Counted from the first letter of the stretch, positions 1 to 7,476 are shown. The stretch: DNA of 10,098 bases from Firmicutes bacterium UBA1768 (GCA_002315335.1 DCGW01000060.1:1-10098), one strand, 5' to 3'. Program-made: numbers and translations. The notes: generated by a model not told the origin, from the letters alone.

Positions 1-54
1 AATAGAATTGAAATATATAATAATAAAAAACAGCATGCACGGCAAGCGGCTTTG

Positions 55-63
55 TGCTATAAT
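55..63 (+). promoter_or_regulatory. Extended -10 promoter of the beta-helix exoprotein gene
   Basis: A perfect TATAAT at 58-63 is preceded by TGC at 55-57, giving the extended -10 form TGnTATAAT. No good -35 hexamer lies 16-18 bases upstream (bases around 34-41 are a poor match), which is tolerated by extended -10 promoters. Transcription would start near base 70, leaving a leader of about 54 bases before the ATG at 124. The upstream 30 bases are very AT-rich and could act as an UP element; that last point is inference. Confidence 0.7.
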
Positions 64-123
64 ACGCTGGAAGAGAAAGAAATATGGTTAATTTTCATAA
101 CACTTGTTTTTAAGGAGGAGAAA

Positions 124-1632
124 ATGAAAAAAAGAAAACTTTTATCAATCGTGCTGTCACTGGCCTTGGTGTTTAGCATGACAGCAGCATTCACGGTTGC
201 GTCGAGTGCTGGGGATGGGAATGATACGACTGTACCATTCGTACCAGCAAACAATATAACAGTTTGCGGTAAATCTCTTGATGCAGAAACCCCGTACTTA
301 TACATTGACAAAACTACTAATGAATACGTAAATGCGGCAAATTTAGCCAATTATTCAACAGGCGGTTATGTTTTTTATAACAAGCTCGGTAAACTTGAGC
401 TTCATAACTTTGTGTTAGATGGTAGCAAATTGGAGTACGATACGAGCAATCACCACTATTACGAACCAATAACAGCAAATAATGATACTAGACCAGAAAC
501 TACAACTCTTAGCATTATGCTTTTTGGCAAAAATAAACTTTACTTATCAACGAATGGTCAGGGCGCTATTATTGCTAATAATTCCGTTGTTGAGATTAAT
601 GCAGGAGATGCTACCGGAAGCCTTTATTCAAACTCATATATAGGTGGTGGCAACGGTATAACAATTAATAGCGGAACTATTTATCTCGATGCTAAAAGTT
701 CTGGTAATAGCACCGATCCTGCACTTAATACGATAGGATGGGGAGGATGGAATAAAAAAGGCGCTGTAGCAATCAAAGGCGGCTTTGTTACAATTGATGG
801 ATTCAAAAAAGGTATTACATCAGATGAGCAGGTTTCTATTTCAAACGCATCGCTCACAATCAACAATTCTATAGATGCTATTTGGGCAGAAGCCGAAGCA
901 TCTATAGGCTCAGGTTCAGTAAACATCAACAACTTTTCTGGAAACGCTATTTATTCGAATGATAATGTAAACATTTATGGAGGTACTGTTTACATTTCTG
1001 AATACAATGGAAATACAGGTAATTGTGGTAACGGAATATTGGCTGATAACGTGAATATCAGCGGTCAGGCCCTTGTAACCATTACAGATAAAGATGAGCC
1101 TATTGGCGAAAGAGGTATTACTGCATTAAATAATTTAAATATTACTGGTGGCCAGCTTTATATTTCTGGTTTCCATTCAGGCGTTTTCATGGGTCCAAAT
1201 TGGAAGCGCGGAGGCAATATTGTAATTAAGGATGCAGTTGTAAAAATCACTGCACCAAACGATGGTATTGGCGGCGATCCTGACAGCTTTACTATCGAAA
1301 ACAGCGATGTTGAAATTCTCTCAACAGCAACAGTGACAGGCAAGTATGCCTTTTGGGCAGCACCTAATATCGTAGGTAATCCAATTATCAAGGCCGGCGA
1401 CAACAAGTTTAATGCGGTTTATGTAAAAGCAACCGACCTCGTAAACAAATACCAGTATGTATACATCTCAAAGGATACATCAAAGATCTGGTCAAACATC
1501 AGCTCAGCAATTTCAAATATTGGCACACTGATTTCAGGTGCAAAGATTGGCTCATTATTCAGCAGCATTTTCACAATCTTCAAGAGCTCAAAAATCTTTA
1601 GCTTTTTACCATTATTATTCCTCTTAAAATAA
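124..1632 (+). CDS. Secreted beta-helix-type protein (carbohydrate-binding-domain-like)
   Basis: A 502-residue exported protein of unknown substrate. The start at 124 is chosen because AAGGAGGAG (112-120) sits just before it; the in-frame ATG at 52 would overlap the promoter. Residues 1-29 are a Sec signal peptide (MKKRK basic start, hydrophobic core, small residues before the likely cut). From about residue 150 to 400 the protein is a series of short Asn/Gly-rich coils in a V-x-I-x-x-G-x-V-x-I style (for example VNIYGGTVYIS, LNITGGQLYISG, VNISGQALVTI), as in right-handed parallel beta-helices and the adhesin- or carbohydrate-binding-like exoproteins of Clostridia. The first 120 residues resemble the cap region often seen before such repeats. 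There is no LPXTG motif and no SLH domain; the last 45 residues are Ser/Ile/Phe-rich and end in a hydrophobic FLPLLFLLK tail that may hold it at the membrane. Function is inferred from repeat architecture only. Confidence 0.75.
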   Translation: MKKRKLLSIVLSLALVFSMTAAFTVASSAGDGNDTTVPFVPANNITVCGKSLDAETPYLYIDKTTNEYVNAANLANYSTGGYVFYNKLGKLELHNFVLDGSKLEYDTSNHHYYEPITANNDTRPETTTLSIMLFGKNKLYLSTNGQGAIIANNSVVEINAGDATGSLYSNSYIGGGNGITINSGTIYLDAKSSGNSTDPALNTIGWGGWNKKGAVAIKGGFVTIDGFKKGITSDEQVSISNASLTINNSIDAIWAEAEASIGSGSVNINNFSGNAIYSNDNVNIYGGTVYISEYNGNTGNCGNGILADNVNISGQALVTITDKDEPIGERGITALNNLNITGGQLYISGFHSGVFMGPNWKRGGNIVIKDAVVKITAPNDGIGGDPDSFTIENSDVEILSTATVTGKYAFWAAPNIVGNPIIKAGDNKFNAVYVKATDLVNKYQYVYISKDTSKIWSNISSAISNIGTLISGAKIGSLFSSIFTIFKSSKIFSFLPLLFLLK

Positions 1633-1676
1633 TTGTGAAAGCTAACTGAAAATAGACAAAAGCTTAATAAAACACT

Positions 1677-1709
1677 AATGCCGGCCGCAGATAATCTGCA
1701 GCCGGCATT
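1677..1709. terminator. Bidirectional Rho-independent terminator
   Basis: A strong hairpin lies between two convergent genes. Bases 1677-1685 (AATGCCGGC) pair perfectly with 1701-1709, then after one mismatch 1687-1690 pair with 1696-1699 around a 5-base loop (ATAAT). On the plus strand the stem is followed by TCTTTATTA; on the minus strand by AGTGTTTTATT. It can therefore end transcripts of both the plus-strand exoprotein gene, whose stop is 45 bases away, and the minus-strand membrane-protein gene ending at 1730. Confidence 0.85.
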
Positions 1710-1729
1710 CTTTATTAGCACCATTATTT

Positions 1730-2560
1730 CTATAACGTGAGCTCTACTCTACTCTCCTTCCACTTGCACAGGTATGTAATTACCACAATGTAAATAGTAA
1801 TCGCCGAGGACGCTATTATTATCGGCAGACTGTTATACTCATCCATGACAGAGAGACTTAGCCCGTTTAACGTCATGTAAAGCACGACAAATACGCAATA
1901 AATAACCGAGCCTATTGTCAGCGCCTGAACCTTCCTCATGTGCTCCTTCGGGAAGTACATCACCTCTTCATCCTTCATGAGACTTCTCCAGTAAGGAAGT
2001 ATTGATTCAGGAATATCACTCATCAGCCAGAATAAGAAAATCCCCAAAACACTTGCGCTGATATTGTTTACAGCAAGCATACAACATGCATTAACCGCCG
2101 GCATAACCGGATAAAGGTCAAAGCTTATACACAGAAATGCGCAGCACGATACAACCGAAAGCAGTATGCAATGAACAATTTTAAGCCAGTTCTTACGAGA
2201 GGACAGGTCTGGCCTTGTAAATCTGCTTTCCCCATAATAATCGCTCATTATGCCCCATATTTTATAAGGTATCCATGCAGAGAAAAAGTTACCTATGAAG
2301 CCAAACAAGGAAAGCCATGTAAGAGAGCCGTCAAGGTCTCCTATAAGATTTCCGACAGCACAGCCCCAGGCTCCCGCCGGCCCGAACCAAATCCCAAAGC
2401 TTACAGCAAGAGCATTGCACAGCCTTATCTCGGACACCTCAGGAATTAATACTATAGAGTTTTTAAATATTACGGCAAACAATGCAAAAACCGCTGCGCA
2501 GAACGAAGCCGCCTTTATCATAGACGGATATTTGAACATTTTCCAGACTTCACTTTTCAT
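1730..2560 (-). CDS. Polytopic membrane protein, ECF-transporter S-component-like
   Basis: A 276-residue integral membrane protein with about six hydrophobic segments (roughly residues 14-34, 46-68, 82-103, 128-148, 155-180, 214-234 and 245-265). Residues 40-103 carry the pattern P-E-x-x-E-I-R-x-x-N-A, then GPAGAWGCAVGNLIGD and GFIGNFFSAWIPYK. This Gly/Asn/Asp-rich layout resembles small substrate-binding membrane subunits such as QueT-like ECF S components, but I cannot assign a substrate and no ECF ATPase or T subunit is nearby. The start codon overlaps the stop of the upstream phosphatase gene as ATGA, and GGCGGTGA inside that gene is the likely ribosome binding site, so the two are translationally coupled. 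It is the last gene of the unit and ends just before the bidirectional terminator. The coupling suggests a partner, sensor input or transported ligand for the phosphatase; that is inference. Confidence 0.7.
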   Translation of the reverse strand: MKSEVWKMFKYPSMIKAASFCAAVFALFAVIFKNSIVLIPEVSEIRLCNALAVSFGIWFGPAGAWGCAVGNLIGDLDGSLTWLSLFGFIGNFFSAWIPYKIWGIMSDYYGESRFTRPDLSSRKNWLKIVHCILLSVVSCCAFLCISFDLYPVMPAVNACCMLAVNNISASVLGIFLFWLMSDIPESILPYWRSLMKDEEVMYFPKEHMRKVQALTIGSVIYCVFVVLYMTLNGLSLSVMDEYNSLPIIIASSAITIYIVVITYLCKWKESRVELTL

Positions 2561-4314
2561 ATCCGTTCACCGCCATTAATTACAAGCCTTATTGTATTTA
2601 CCCCGTCAGCAGTAGTATAGGAATAATCTGCCACCCTGTCTTTAACGAGTTTTACGCCCATCTGACCCGGTTTTCGTTCTTCAGCTGGCATATTCAGAGC
2701 CGTATTTTCGTCAAAGCCGAACTGGTCAAAGCTGTCGCTCCTGTCATTTATTTCAACAACAATGCTCCGCTCTTCAACCGCTGCCCTCACAGATACAACG
2801 TCTTTTCTCTCGTCGTTATATCCATATTTTATTATATTTGTAAGAACCTCCTCGGTAACAAGGCAAACATCATCCTTCAGGCCTCTGTCAACCATTCTGT
2901 CCTCAAGGTCAGAATTAAGTCGTTTCAGCAATCCAAGAAGCTCCATAACATCATTGTTTATCGAATAATTAACAGTCATAGAGCGTCTTCCAAAGGCCAA
3001 TACTGCTATGTCATCCGATTGATTTGCACCGTCAATAAAACTCGTCACATCATCGATTATCAGCTTTATCAAACCGTTTGAGTCCTCAAACCCGGCATTA
3101 GAAAGGCAGTTTTCGAGCTTTTCGCTGCCATATTGGTCCTTATTATTATTTTCCGCTTCGGATATTCCGTCAGTATATAAGAAAACATACTCCCCTTCTT
3201 TGAGGGTGGTTTCCGATTCAATATACCTGGCCTTTTTCATTATACCCATAGGAGTACCCTTGGTTTTTTCAAGCAATCCTACCGGCTTTCCCGAAGAAAC
3301 CCTGTACGATTGAGTATGACCCGCATTAGAGTACACGAGGTGACCATTGTTGAGATCAAAAACTCCGGCCACAGCGGTAACGAACATCTGGGCCTTGTTA
3401 TTTTCGCAGAGAACACGGTTCATTTCCTCGAGCATATCGGCAGGCGAATCAAAATTTGCTGCAGCTGTTCTGAAAAGAGAGGTCGCCCTGCTCATTGTTA
3501 TTGCGGCTGGTACTCCTTTTCCCGAAACATCGCCAAGGATGAATTTAAACAGATGGCCCTCCATAACGAAGAAATTATATAAGTCTCCCCCAACATCCTT
3601 TGCAGGCTCAAGAAAAGCCCCAAGGTCTAAAGCGGGGTTTACATCAAGATTGGTCGGCAGCAGCGAGGTCTGTATTCGGTTTGCTATTTCAAGCTCCGAC
3701 CTTGCCGAGCCTTCCTTTTGCCATAATATTCTTCTTGTGTTAAGGTCAATCATGACAAGCACAAAGAGGGCTGTCGCACAGCCATTGAGAACAATCATAG
3801 GAAAGCTTATGCTGTATACTATTTCCTTGGCTGCCGAAAGCGGTCTTACTAGGAATACAATAAAAAGCATGTGAGTAAGCTCCAAAGCTCCTACTATTAT
3901 TCCCGAAAGCACCGAATCGATTTTCGGAAAACGATTTCTGCAAAAGCCCGAAAGCCAGCACGCAAGAACCATAATTGCAATATCGGCAGCAAAGGTCTGG
4001 CTTCCGAAATTTAACAGGTAAGACAGAATTACAGTTGGAATAAAAACGCTTACCGATACCAAATATCCGAACAGTATTCCTGCAAGAGCAATACCCGCCA
4101 CTCTCGTATCTACGTACATGGAAACATATAATAGATAATTCACTATTATTCCGTACATAGAGATAAAAAGGAATACCAAAATAACCAAAATCAGCTTTGG
4201 TTTGGAAAGCTTTTTATGATATAGATCTGTTTTTAAAAAACTCGTTCTCGACAACAGGTAAGAAAATATGATAATTACACTGAAGGTCTGAACGGCTTCA
4301 AAAATGTAAGTCAT
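2557..4314 (-). CDS. Membrane sensor with PP2C (SpoIIE-type) phosphatase and anti-sigma-type ATPase domains
   Basis: A 585-residue signalling fusion. Residues 1-195 contain about six hydrophobic segments; V-D-T-R-V-A-G with following Gly-rich helices, ELTHM (145-149) and the FPMIVLNG helix fit the LytS-type 5TM receptor domain (5TM-5TMR_LYT). A linker helix (EIANRIQTSLLP, 209-220) leads into a SpoIIE/RsbU-type PP2C domain with the metal-site aspartates in KDVGGD (240, 244), GDVSGKG (262), YTDG (382) and SDDIA (434-435). Residues 445-580 form an RsbW/SpoIIAB-like ATPase: N-box TEEVLTN (Glu489, Asn493) and G2 box GQMGVKLVK. The G1-like stretch is DRSDSFD, with Ser in place of the usual Gly. By family knowledge the phosphatase dephosphorylates a phospho-Ser STAS protein and the ATPase phosphorylates it or binds a sigma factor; the STAS gene ends 21 bases upstream. 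AAGGGG (4319-4324) is the ribosome binding site. Confidence 0.88.
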   Translation of the reverse strand: MTYIFEAVQTFSVIIIFSYLLSRTSFLKTDLYHKKLSKPKLILVILVFLFISMYGIIVNYLLYVSMYVDTRVAGIALAGILFGYLVSVSVFIPTVILSYLLNFGSQTFAADIAIMVLACWLSGFCRNRFPKIDSVLSGIIVGALELTHMLFIVFLVRPLSAAKEIVYSISFPMIVLNGCATALFVLVMIDLNTRRILWQKEGSARSELEIANRIQTSLLPTNLDVNPALDLGAFLEPAKDVGGDLYNFFVMEGHLFKFILGDVSGKGVPAAITMSRATSLFRTAAANFDSPADMLEEMNRVLCENNKAQMFVTAVAGVFDLNNGHLVYSNAGHTQSYRVSSGKPVGLLEKTKGTPMGIMKKARYIESETTLKEGEYVFLYTDGISEAENNNKDQYGSEKLENCLSNAGFEDSNGLIKLIIDDVTSFIDGANQSDDIAVLAFGRRSMTVNYSINNDVMELLGLLKRLNSDLEDRMVDRGLKDDVCLVTEEVLTNIIKYGYNDERKDVVSVRAAVEERSIVVEINDRSDSFDQFGFDENTALNMPAEERKPGQMGVKLVKDRVADYSYTTADGVNTIRLVINGGERI

Positions 4315-4335
4315 TTTACCCCTTAACCATTCACA

Positions 4336-4641
4336 TTAAGCTTTGATAATTTTGAAAAGCTCCACAAAATCCGTTTCTTCAAGAACACCGAGAACAGCTG
4401 GCTGCGGCTTTTTTATTGTAACGCTTCCGTTAGTCTCGCTTACAAGCCTGTACAACGAAAGCAGCGCTCTGATACCGGCAGAGCTGAGAAATTCTACCTT
4501 CTCGAAATCAAGAACAAAAGTGTTGCCGCTTTCGGCATATTTTGTAAAATGCTGTTCCGCCTTATATGCGCCGTCCATGTCGAGTCTTCCGCTTAGGCTT
4601 ACTTCTATCACTCCATTTTCTTTAAATGCTTTAATTTCCAT
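4336..4641 (-). CDS. STAS-domain anti-sigma factor antagonist (SpoIIAA/RsbV family)
   Basis: A 101-residue single-domain STAS protein, the usual size for SpoIIAA/RsbV antagonists. The core LSGRLD (16-21), VLDFEKVEFLSSAGIRALL (43-61) and the C-terminal FKIIK match the family. Ser54 in SSAG aligns with the phosphorylated Ser58 of B. subtilis SpoIIAA. An ATG four codons upstream (4653) is rejected as the start because the strong GGAGGA (4646-4651) overlaps those codons and is correctly spaced for the ATG at 4641. In partner switching the unphosphorylated form binds the anti-sigma kinase and frees its target; phosphorylation cancels this. The gene directly downstream encodes both a PP2C phosphatase and an RsbW-like ATPase, the expected enzymes for this cycle. 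No sigma factor is in the window, so the regulated output is unknown. Confidence 0.9.
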   Translation of the reverse strand: MEIKAFKENGVIEVSLSGRLDMDGAYKAEQHFTKYAESGNTFVLDFEKVEFLSSAGIRALLSLYRLVSETNGSVTIKKPQPAVLGVLEETDFVELFKIIKA

Positions 4642-4666
4642 GTTTTCCTCCATAAGCAGTGAGCAT

Positions 4667-4695
4667 GTAAAACTTATTCGTTAATAATTTGTCAA
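4667..4695 (-). promoter_or_regulatory. Possible promoter of the STAS-phosphatase cassette
   Basis: A perfect -35 TTGACA (minus strand, 4690-4695) starts one base after the amidohydrolase stop codon. Seventeen bases further is TTTTAC (4667-4672), a poor -10. The 55-base gap before the STAS start contains no terminator I can see, so the cassette may be read both from this site and by read-through from the amidohydrolase operon. The weak -10 keeps confidence low. Confidence 0.3.
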
Positions 4696-4696
4696 T

Positions 4697-6019
4697 CTAC
4701 TTCTCTTCAAGGTCAGGAACCTGAGTTTCGGCAATTTCACCGAGGATTCTCTGTCTTGACTTTTCGGTTTCGTAGTTAATTCTCTCAATATCAAGGGTTG
4801 GATATTCGCCGTCGCGATATAATACATTTCCATCAACCATAGTAAGAACAACATCTGTACCCGACGCTGCGTATACAAGATTGTTTAACACATCATACTC
4901 CGGCTTCATATATACCTTGTCAATATCAAATACTGTAAGGTCGGCCTTGAAGCCTTCTTTTATTAGCCCACATTTCTGCCTTTGCTGAGCCAACGCTCCC
5001 GCCCTTGTTGCGATGTACATAAGCTCCTTAGGAGAAATAACCTCAGGGTTTTTCAAATCAACCTTCTGCAGGAGCGAAAGGAAGCGCAGCTCCTCAAGCA
5101 TATTGAGGTTGTTGTTGCTGGCTACGCTGTCGGTTCCTACCGCTACGTTAATTCCGCTATCTAAAATAGAACATACCGGACAGATTCCGCTTCCAAGCTT
5201 GGCATTGCTCTTTGGGCAGGTGGCAACGGTTACGTTATCTTCCTTTAAGATCTGAATATCCTCATCGTCAATATGCACACAATGAGCAGCTACAGTCGGG
5301 ACCTGAAATATTCCGCAGTCGTGAAGGTATCTGACAGGACTTCTTCTCTGGTGACGGGCACGGCAGATGTCTGTTTCAGACCTTGTTTCCGAAATATGAA
5401 CGTGCATGGAGAGACCGTTTTCTGCCGCAAACTCAGCAACTCCCTTTGCTATCTTTTCCGTGGAGGTATATTCGGCGTGAAGGCTGATTTCCGCTCTGAA
5501 CCTGTCATTTTTCGGATCGTTGAAATCTTTAATAGCATCTAAGGTCTCTTTATAGACCGGGATTTCCTTATAGCCTTCAGCACTGAACCAGGTTACGCAT
5601 TTAGAAAAGCAGCCTTTAATTCCGCTATCCCTGAAAACGCGTCCGAGCGCATTGTAGTCGAGGTACATTTCCTGAGTTGCGCCGATGCCGTAGCGAAGCA
5701 TTTCTGCTACGCCGTACATGCCGCCCCAGTACATATCTTCACTATTAAGGTGTGCCTCAAACGGAAATATTTTGGTGTTGAGCCAGTTCATAAGAGTCAG
5801 GTTTTCGCCGTAGCCTCTCATAAGCATCATTGGGAGATGGCTGTGTTCATTGTAGAAGCTCGGAATAAGAAGCTTGTTGTTCCCATCATATACCTCACCA
5901 AAGTCTTCCTCAGGCATTTCACTTCCAATGTAGGCTATGGTTTCTCCCTTTACGCCTACATTCATATGCTTTTTAGCTTCAAAATTCTCGTCTAATATTG
6001 TTATATCTTTAAAAAGCAT
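4697..6019 (-). CDS. Amidohydrolase-superfamily deaminase (MtaD/TRZ-ATZ-like)
   Basis: A 440-residue cytosolic metal-dependent hydrolase of the MtaD/SsnA/TRZ-ATZ branch of the amidohydrolase superfamily, whose members deaminate methylthioadenosine, S-adenosylhomocysteine, guanine and related heterocycles. Length is typical. Visible motifs: the metal-binding HSH (His59, His61), RGYGENLTLMNWL with the downstream Glu88, LHAEYT (His181), HISE (His208, Glu211), AAHCVH (His246), and GTDS (Asp297), so the catalytic set appears complete. The N-terminal 50 residues and C-terminal 60 form the usual beta-sandwich. Substrate cannot be assigned from motifs. The Arg-rich stretch RARHQRRSPVRYL (220-232) is slightly unlike the common RHGxxPVxYL form. 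An AAGGA site (6026-6030) precedes the ATG, and the CoA-transferase gene ends only 21 bases upstream, so the two are probably one operon. Confidence 0.8.
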   Translation of the reverse strand: MLFKDITILDENFEAKKHMNVGVKGETIAYIGSEMPEEDFGEVYDGNNKLLIPSFYNEHSHLPMMLMRGYGENLTLMNWLNTKIFPFEAHLNSEDMYWGGMYGVAEMLRYGIGATQEMYLDYNALGRVFRDSGIKGCFSKCVTWFSAEGYKEIPVYKETLDAIKDFNDPKNDRFRAEISLHAEYTSTEKIAKGVAEFAAENGLSMHVHISETRSETDICRARHQRRSPVRYLHDCGIFQVPTVAAHCVHIDDEDIQILKEDNVTVATCPKSNAKLGSGICPVCSILDSGINVAVGTDSVASNNNLNMLEELRFLSLLQKVDLKNPEVISPKELMYIATRAGALAQQRQKCGLIKEGFKADLTVFDIDKVYMKPEYDVLNNLVYAASGTDVVLTMVDGNVLYRDGEYPTLDIERINYETEKSRQRILGEIAETQVPDLEEK

Positions 6020-6040
6020 TTCAATTCCTTTCTGAAAACA

Positions 6041-7402
6041 CTATCTCATTCTGCTGGTTTTCTTCCAGATTTTCTGTTTTTCCGCAGCTTTCACCAACTC
6101 ATCTCTGAAATCAGGGTGAGCTATATTAATAAGCATCTCTGTTCTTTCCCAGGTGCTTCTTCCGGCCATATTAATTATGCCATACTCCGTAACTATAAAG
6201 TGGTCCTGGCTTCTCGGGTCTGTTACAATATCACCGTTATAAAAAGGCTTGACATTTGAGTGTCTCACGCCCTTGCCGTCAACAAAGGACGACTTCATGC
6301 ATACAAAAGCCTTACCTCCGACACTCATGGAAGCGCCCATAAGAAAGTCTAACTGCCCTCCGGTACCGCTGATATGGCGAAGTCCGGCAGCCTCTGCGCT
6401 GACCTGCCCGTACAGGTCTATGGAAATACAGCTGTTTATTGAAATCATATCATCAATCTGAGCGATGGTATAAGGGTTGTTTACCCACTCAAGCGGACAC
6501 GCCGCAACACCCGGGTTGTCATCAACCCAGTCGTAAAGCTTGTCGGTGCCTATGGTAACACCAGTAACGCTCTTGCCGGCAAAAATATTTTTCTTCCTGT
6601 TAGTCAGCTTACCTGCTTCATAAAGGTCGAAGTAAGCATCTGATGCTAATTCTGTGTGCATTCCGAGTTCTTTTATATCAGAATCAGAAAGCATCTTTCC
6701 TATTACGCTTGGCATAGCCCCAATACCGAGCTGCAGAGTTGAGCCGTTCCTGATTTCCGGCATAATATGCTCCGCTATTTTTATATCTTCTTCTGATGGA
6801 GTCTGTACGCTCATCTGAGGAAGTCTGTTATGGTCTCCTTCAACCACATAGTCCACTTCGCTGATGTGAATAGATTCTCCGAAACCTCCTAATATTCTCG
6901 GCAGGTTTTCATTCACTTCAACTATAACTATGTCGGCCTTTTCAAGTATGCCCCTACCTACTCCGGTTGAGCAGGAAAGGTTGAAATATCCGTGGTTGTC
7001 CATCGGGGCAACACTCATCATTGCGACATTCACATCTAAAAAAGTTCTATAATACGGTACAACGTTTCTGAACGACATTGGAATGTAGTTGCAAAGGTCT
7101 TTGTCGCAAAGCTGTCTTTCATAGTTTGAGCAGTGCCAGCTGTTGTAAAAGAAGTGTTCTCTTGATGGGTCACACTCAACAACCTGTATTGGTCCGAGTA
7201 TTAGATTTCCCCTGAGCTTTACGTCGAAGAGCTCATCTCGTCTTTTTGCAAGCGCTCTGTCTAATGCTGGAGGAAAACCAAGCGCAACGGTATAGTCTAC
7301 CCAGTCACCGCTTTTTACAACCTTTACAGCCTCATCAGCCGTTCTGAACTTTTTTCTATACTCCCTCCAGAAAGTATTATCCTTTTTATTATATCTTCCC
7401 AT
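6041..7402 (-). CDS. Acetyl-CoA hydrolase/transferase family protein, butyryl-CoA:acetate CoA-transferase-like
   Basis: A 453-residue class I CoA-transferase that moves CoA between an acyl-CoA and a carboxylate such as acetate. Close resemblance to the butyryl-CoA:acetate CoA-transferases (But) of Clostridia is seen in the start (WREYRKKFRTADEAVK), SGDWVDY (31-37), the VAPMDxHGYFN segment (131-141), VEVNENLPR (161-169), QLGIGAMP (224-231), LYGQVSAEAAG (330-340), GTGGQLDFLMGA (346-357), and the ending STWERTE...IAHPDFRDELVKAAE. The catalytic Glu that forms the enzyme-CoA thioester is expected in HTE, here Glu251. Members with 4-hydroxybutyrate or propionate specificity share these motifs, so the substrate is not fixed. 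The gene leads a probable two-gene operon with the amidohydrolase; a weak AGGA lies 8 bases before the ATG. No clear promoter: TAGAAT (near 7416) is a possible -10 with no good -35. Confidence 0.85.
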   Translation of the reverse strand: MGRYNKKDNTFWREYRKKFRTADEAVKVVKSGDWVDYTVALGFPPALDRALAKRRDELFDVKLRGNLILGPIQVVECDPSREHFFYNSWHCSNYERQLCDKDLCNYIPMSFRNVVPYYRTFLDVNVAMMSVAPMDNHGYFNLSCSTGVGRGILEKADIVIVEVNENLPRILGGFGESIHISEVDYVVEGDHNRLPQMSVQTPSEEDIKIAEHIMPEIRNGSTLQLGIGAMPSVIGKMLSDSDIKELGMHTELASDAYFDLYEAGKLTNRKKNIFAGKSVTGVTIGTDKLYDWVDDNPGVAACPLEWVNNPYTIAQIDDMISINSCISIDLYGQVSAEAAGLRHISGTGGQLDFLMGASMSVGGKAFVCMKSSFVDGKGVRHSNVKPFYNGDIVTDPRSQDHFIVTEYGIINMAGRSTWERTEMLINIAHPDFRDELVKAAEKQKIWKKTSRMR

Positions 7403-7449
7403 TCTCTCATTCCTATTCTAATCAGGCAAATTACAAATCAAACAAAGCG

Positions 7450-7476
7450 GGTCTAAGGCAACTCAGCCCTTAGACC
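7450..7476 (-). terminator. Hairpin terminator overlapping the stop of the small coiled-coil gene
   Basis: Nine perfect base pairs (7450-7458 with 7468-7476) enclose a 9-base loop that contains the TGA stop codon of the upstream minus-strand gene. On the minus strand the stem is followed by CGCTTTGTTTGATTTG, a loose T-rich run. It probably ends or attenuates transcription between the SLH/coiled-coil pair and the CoA-transferase operon, and a ribosome at the stop codon would disrupt it. The interrupted T-tract makes efficiency uncertain. Confidence 0.55.

Noticed and set aside
52..123. N-terminal extension of the beta-helix protein from an ATG at 52
   Set aside because: It overlaps the -10 promoter, gives a non-signal-like extension, and the strong AAGGAGGAG site points to the ATG at 124.
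2171..2579. Two plus-strand open frames opposite the membrane-protein gene
   Set aside because: Antisense to a transmembrane gene with clear coding character; no promoter or ribosome binding site for them.
3347..3874. 175-codon plus-strand open frame
   Set aside because: It lies entirely opposite the conserved PP2C gene and has no protein-like pattern; it is a shadow of that gene.
4642..4653. Upstream ATG for the STAS gene at 4653
   Set aside because: These codons are themselves the GGAGGA ribosome binding site for the ATG at 4641.
5340..5375. Possible frameshift in the amidohydrolase at the Arg-rich stretch (residues 220-232)
   Set aside because: The reading frame is continuous and all motifs on both sides are in the same frame; at most a small local variation.
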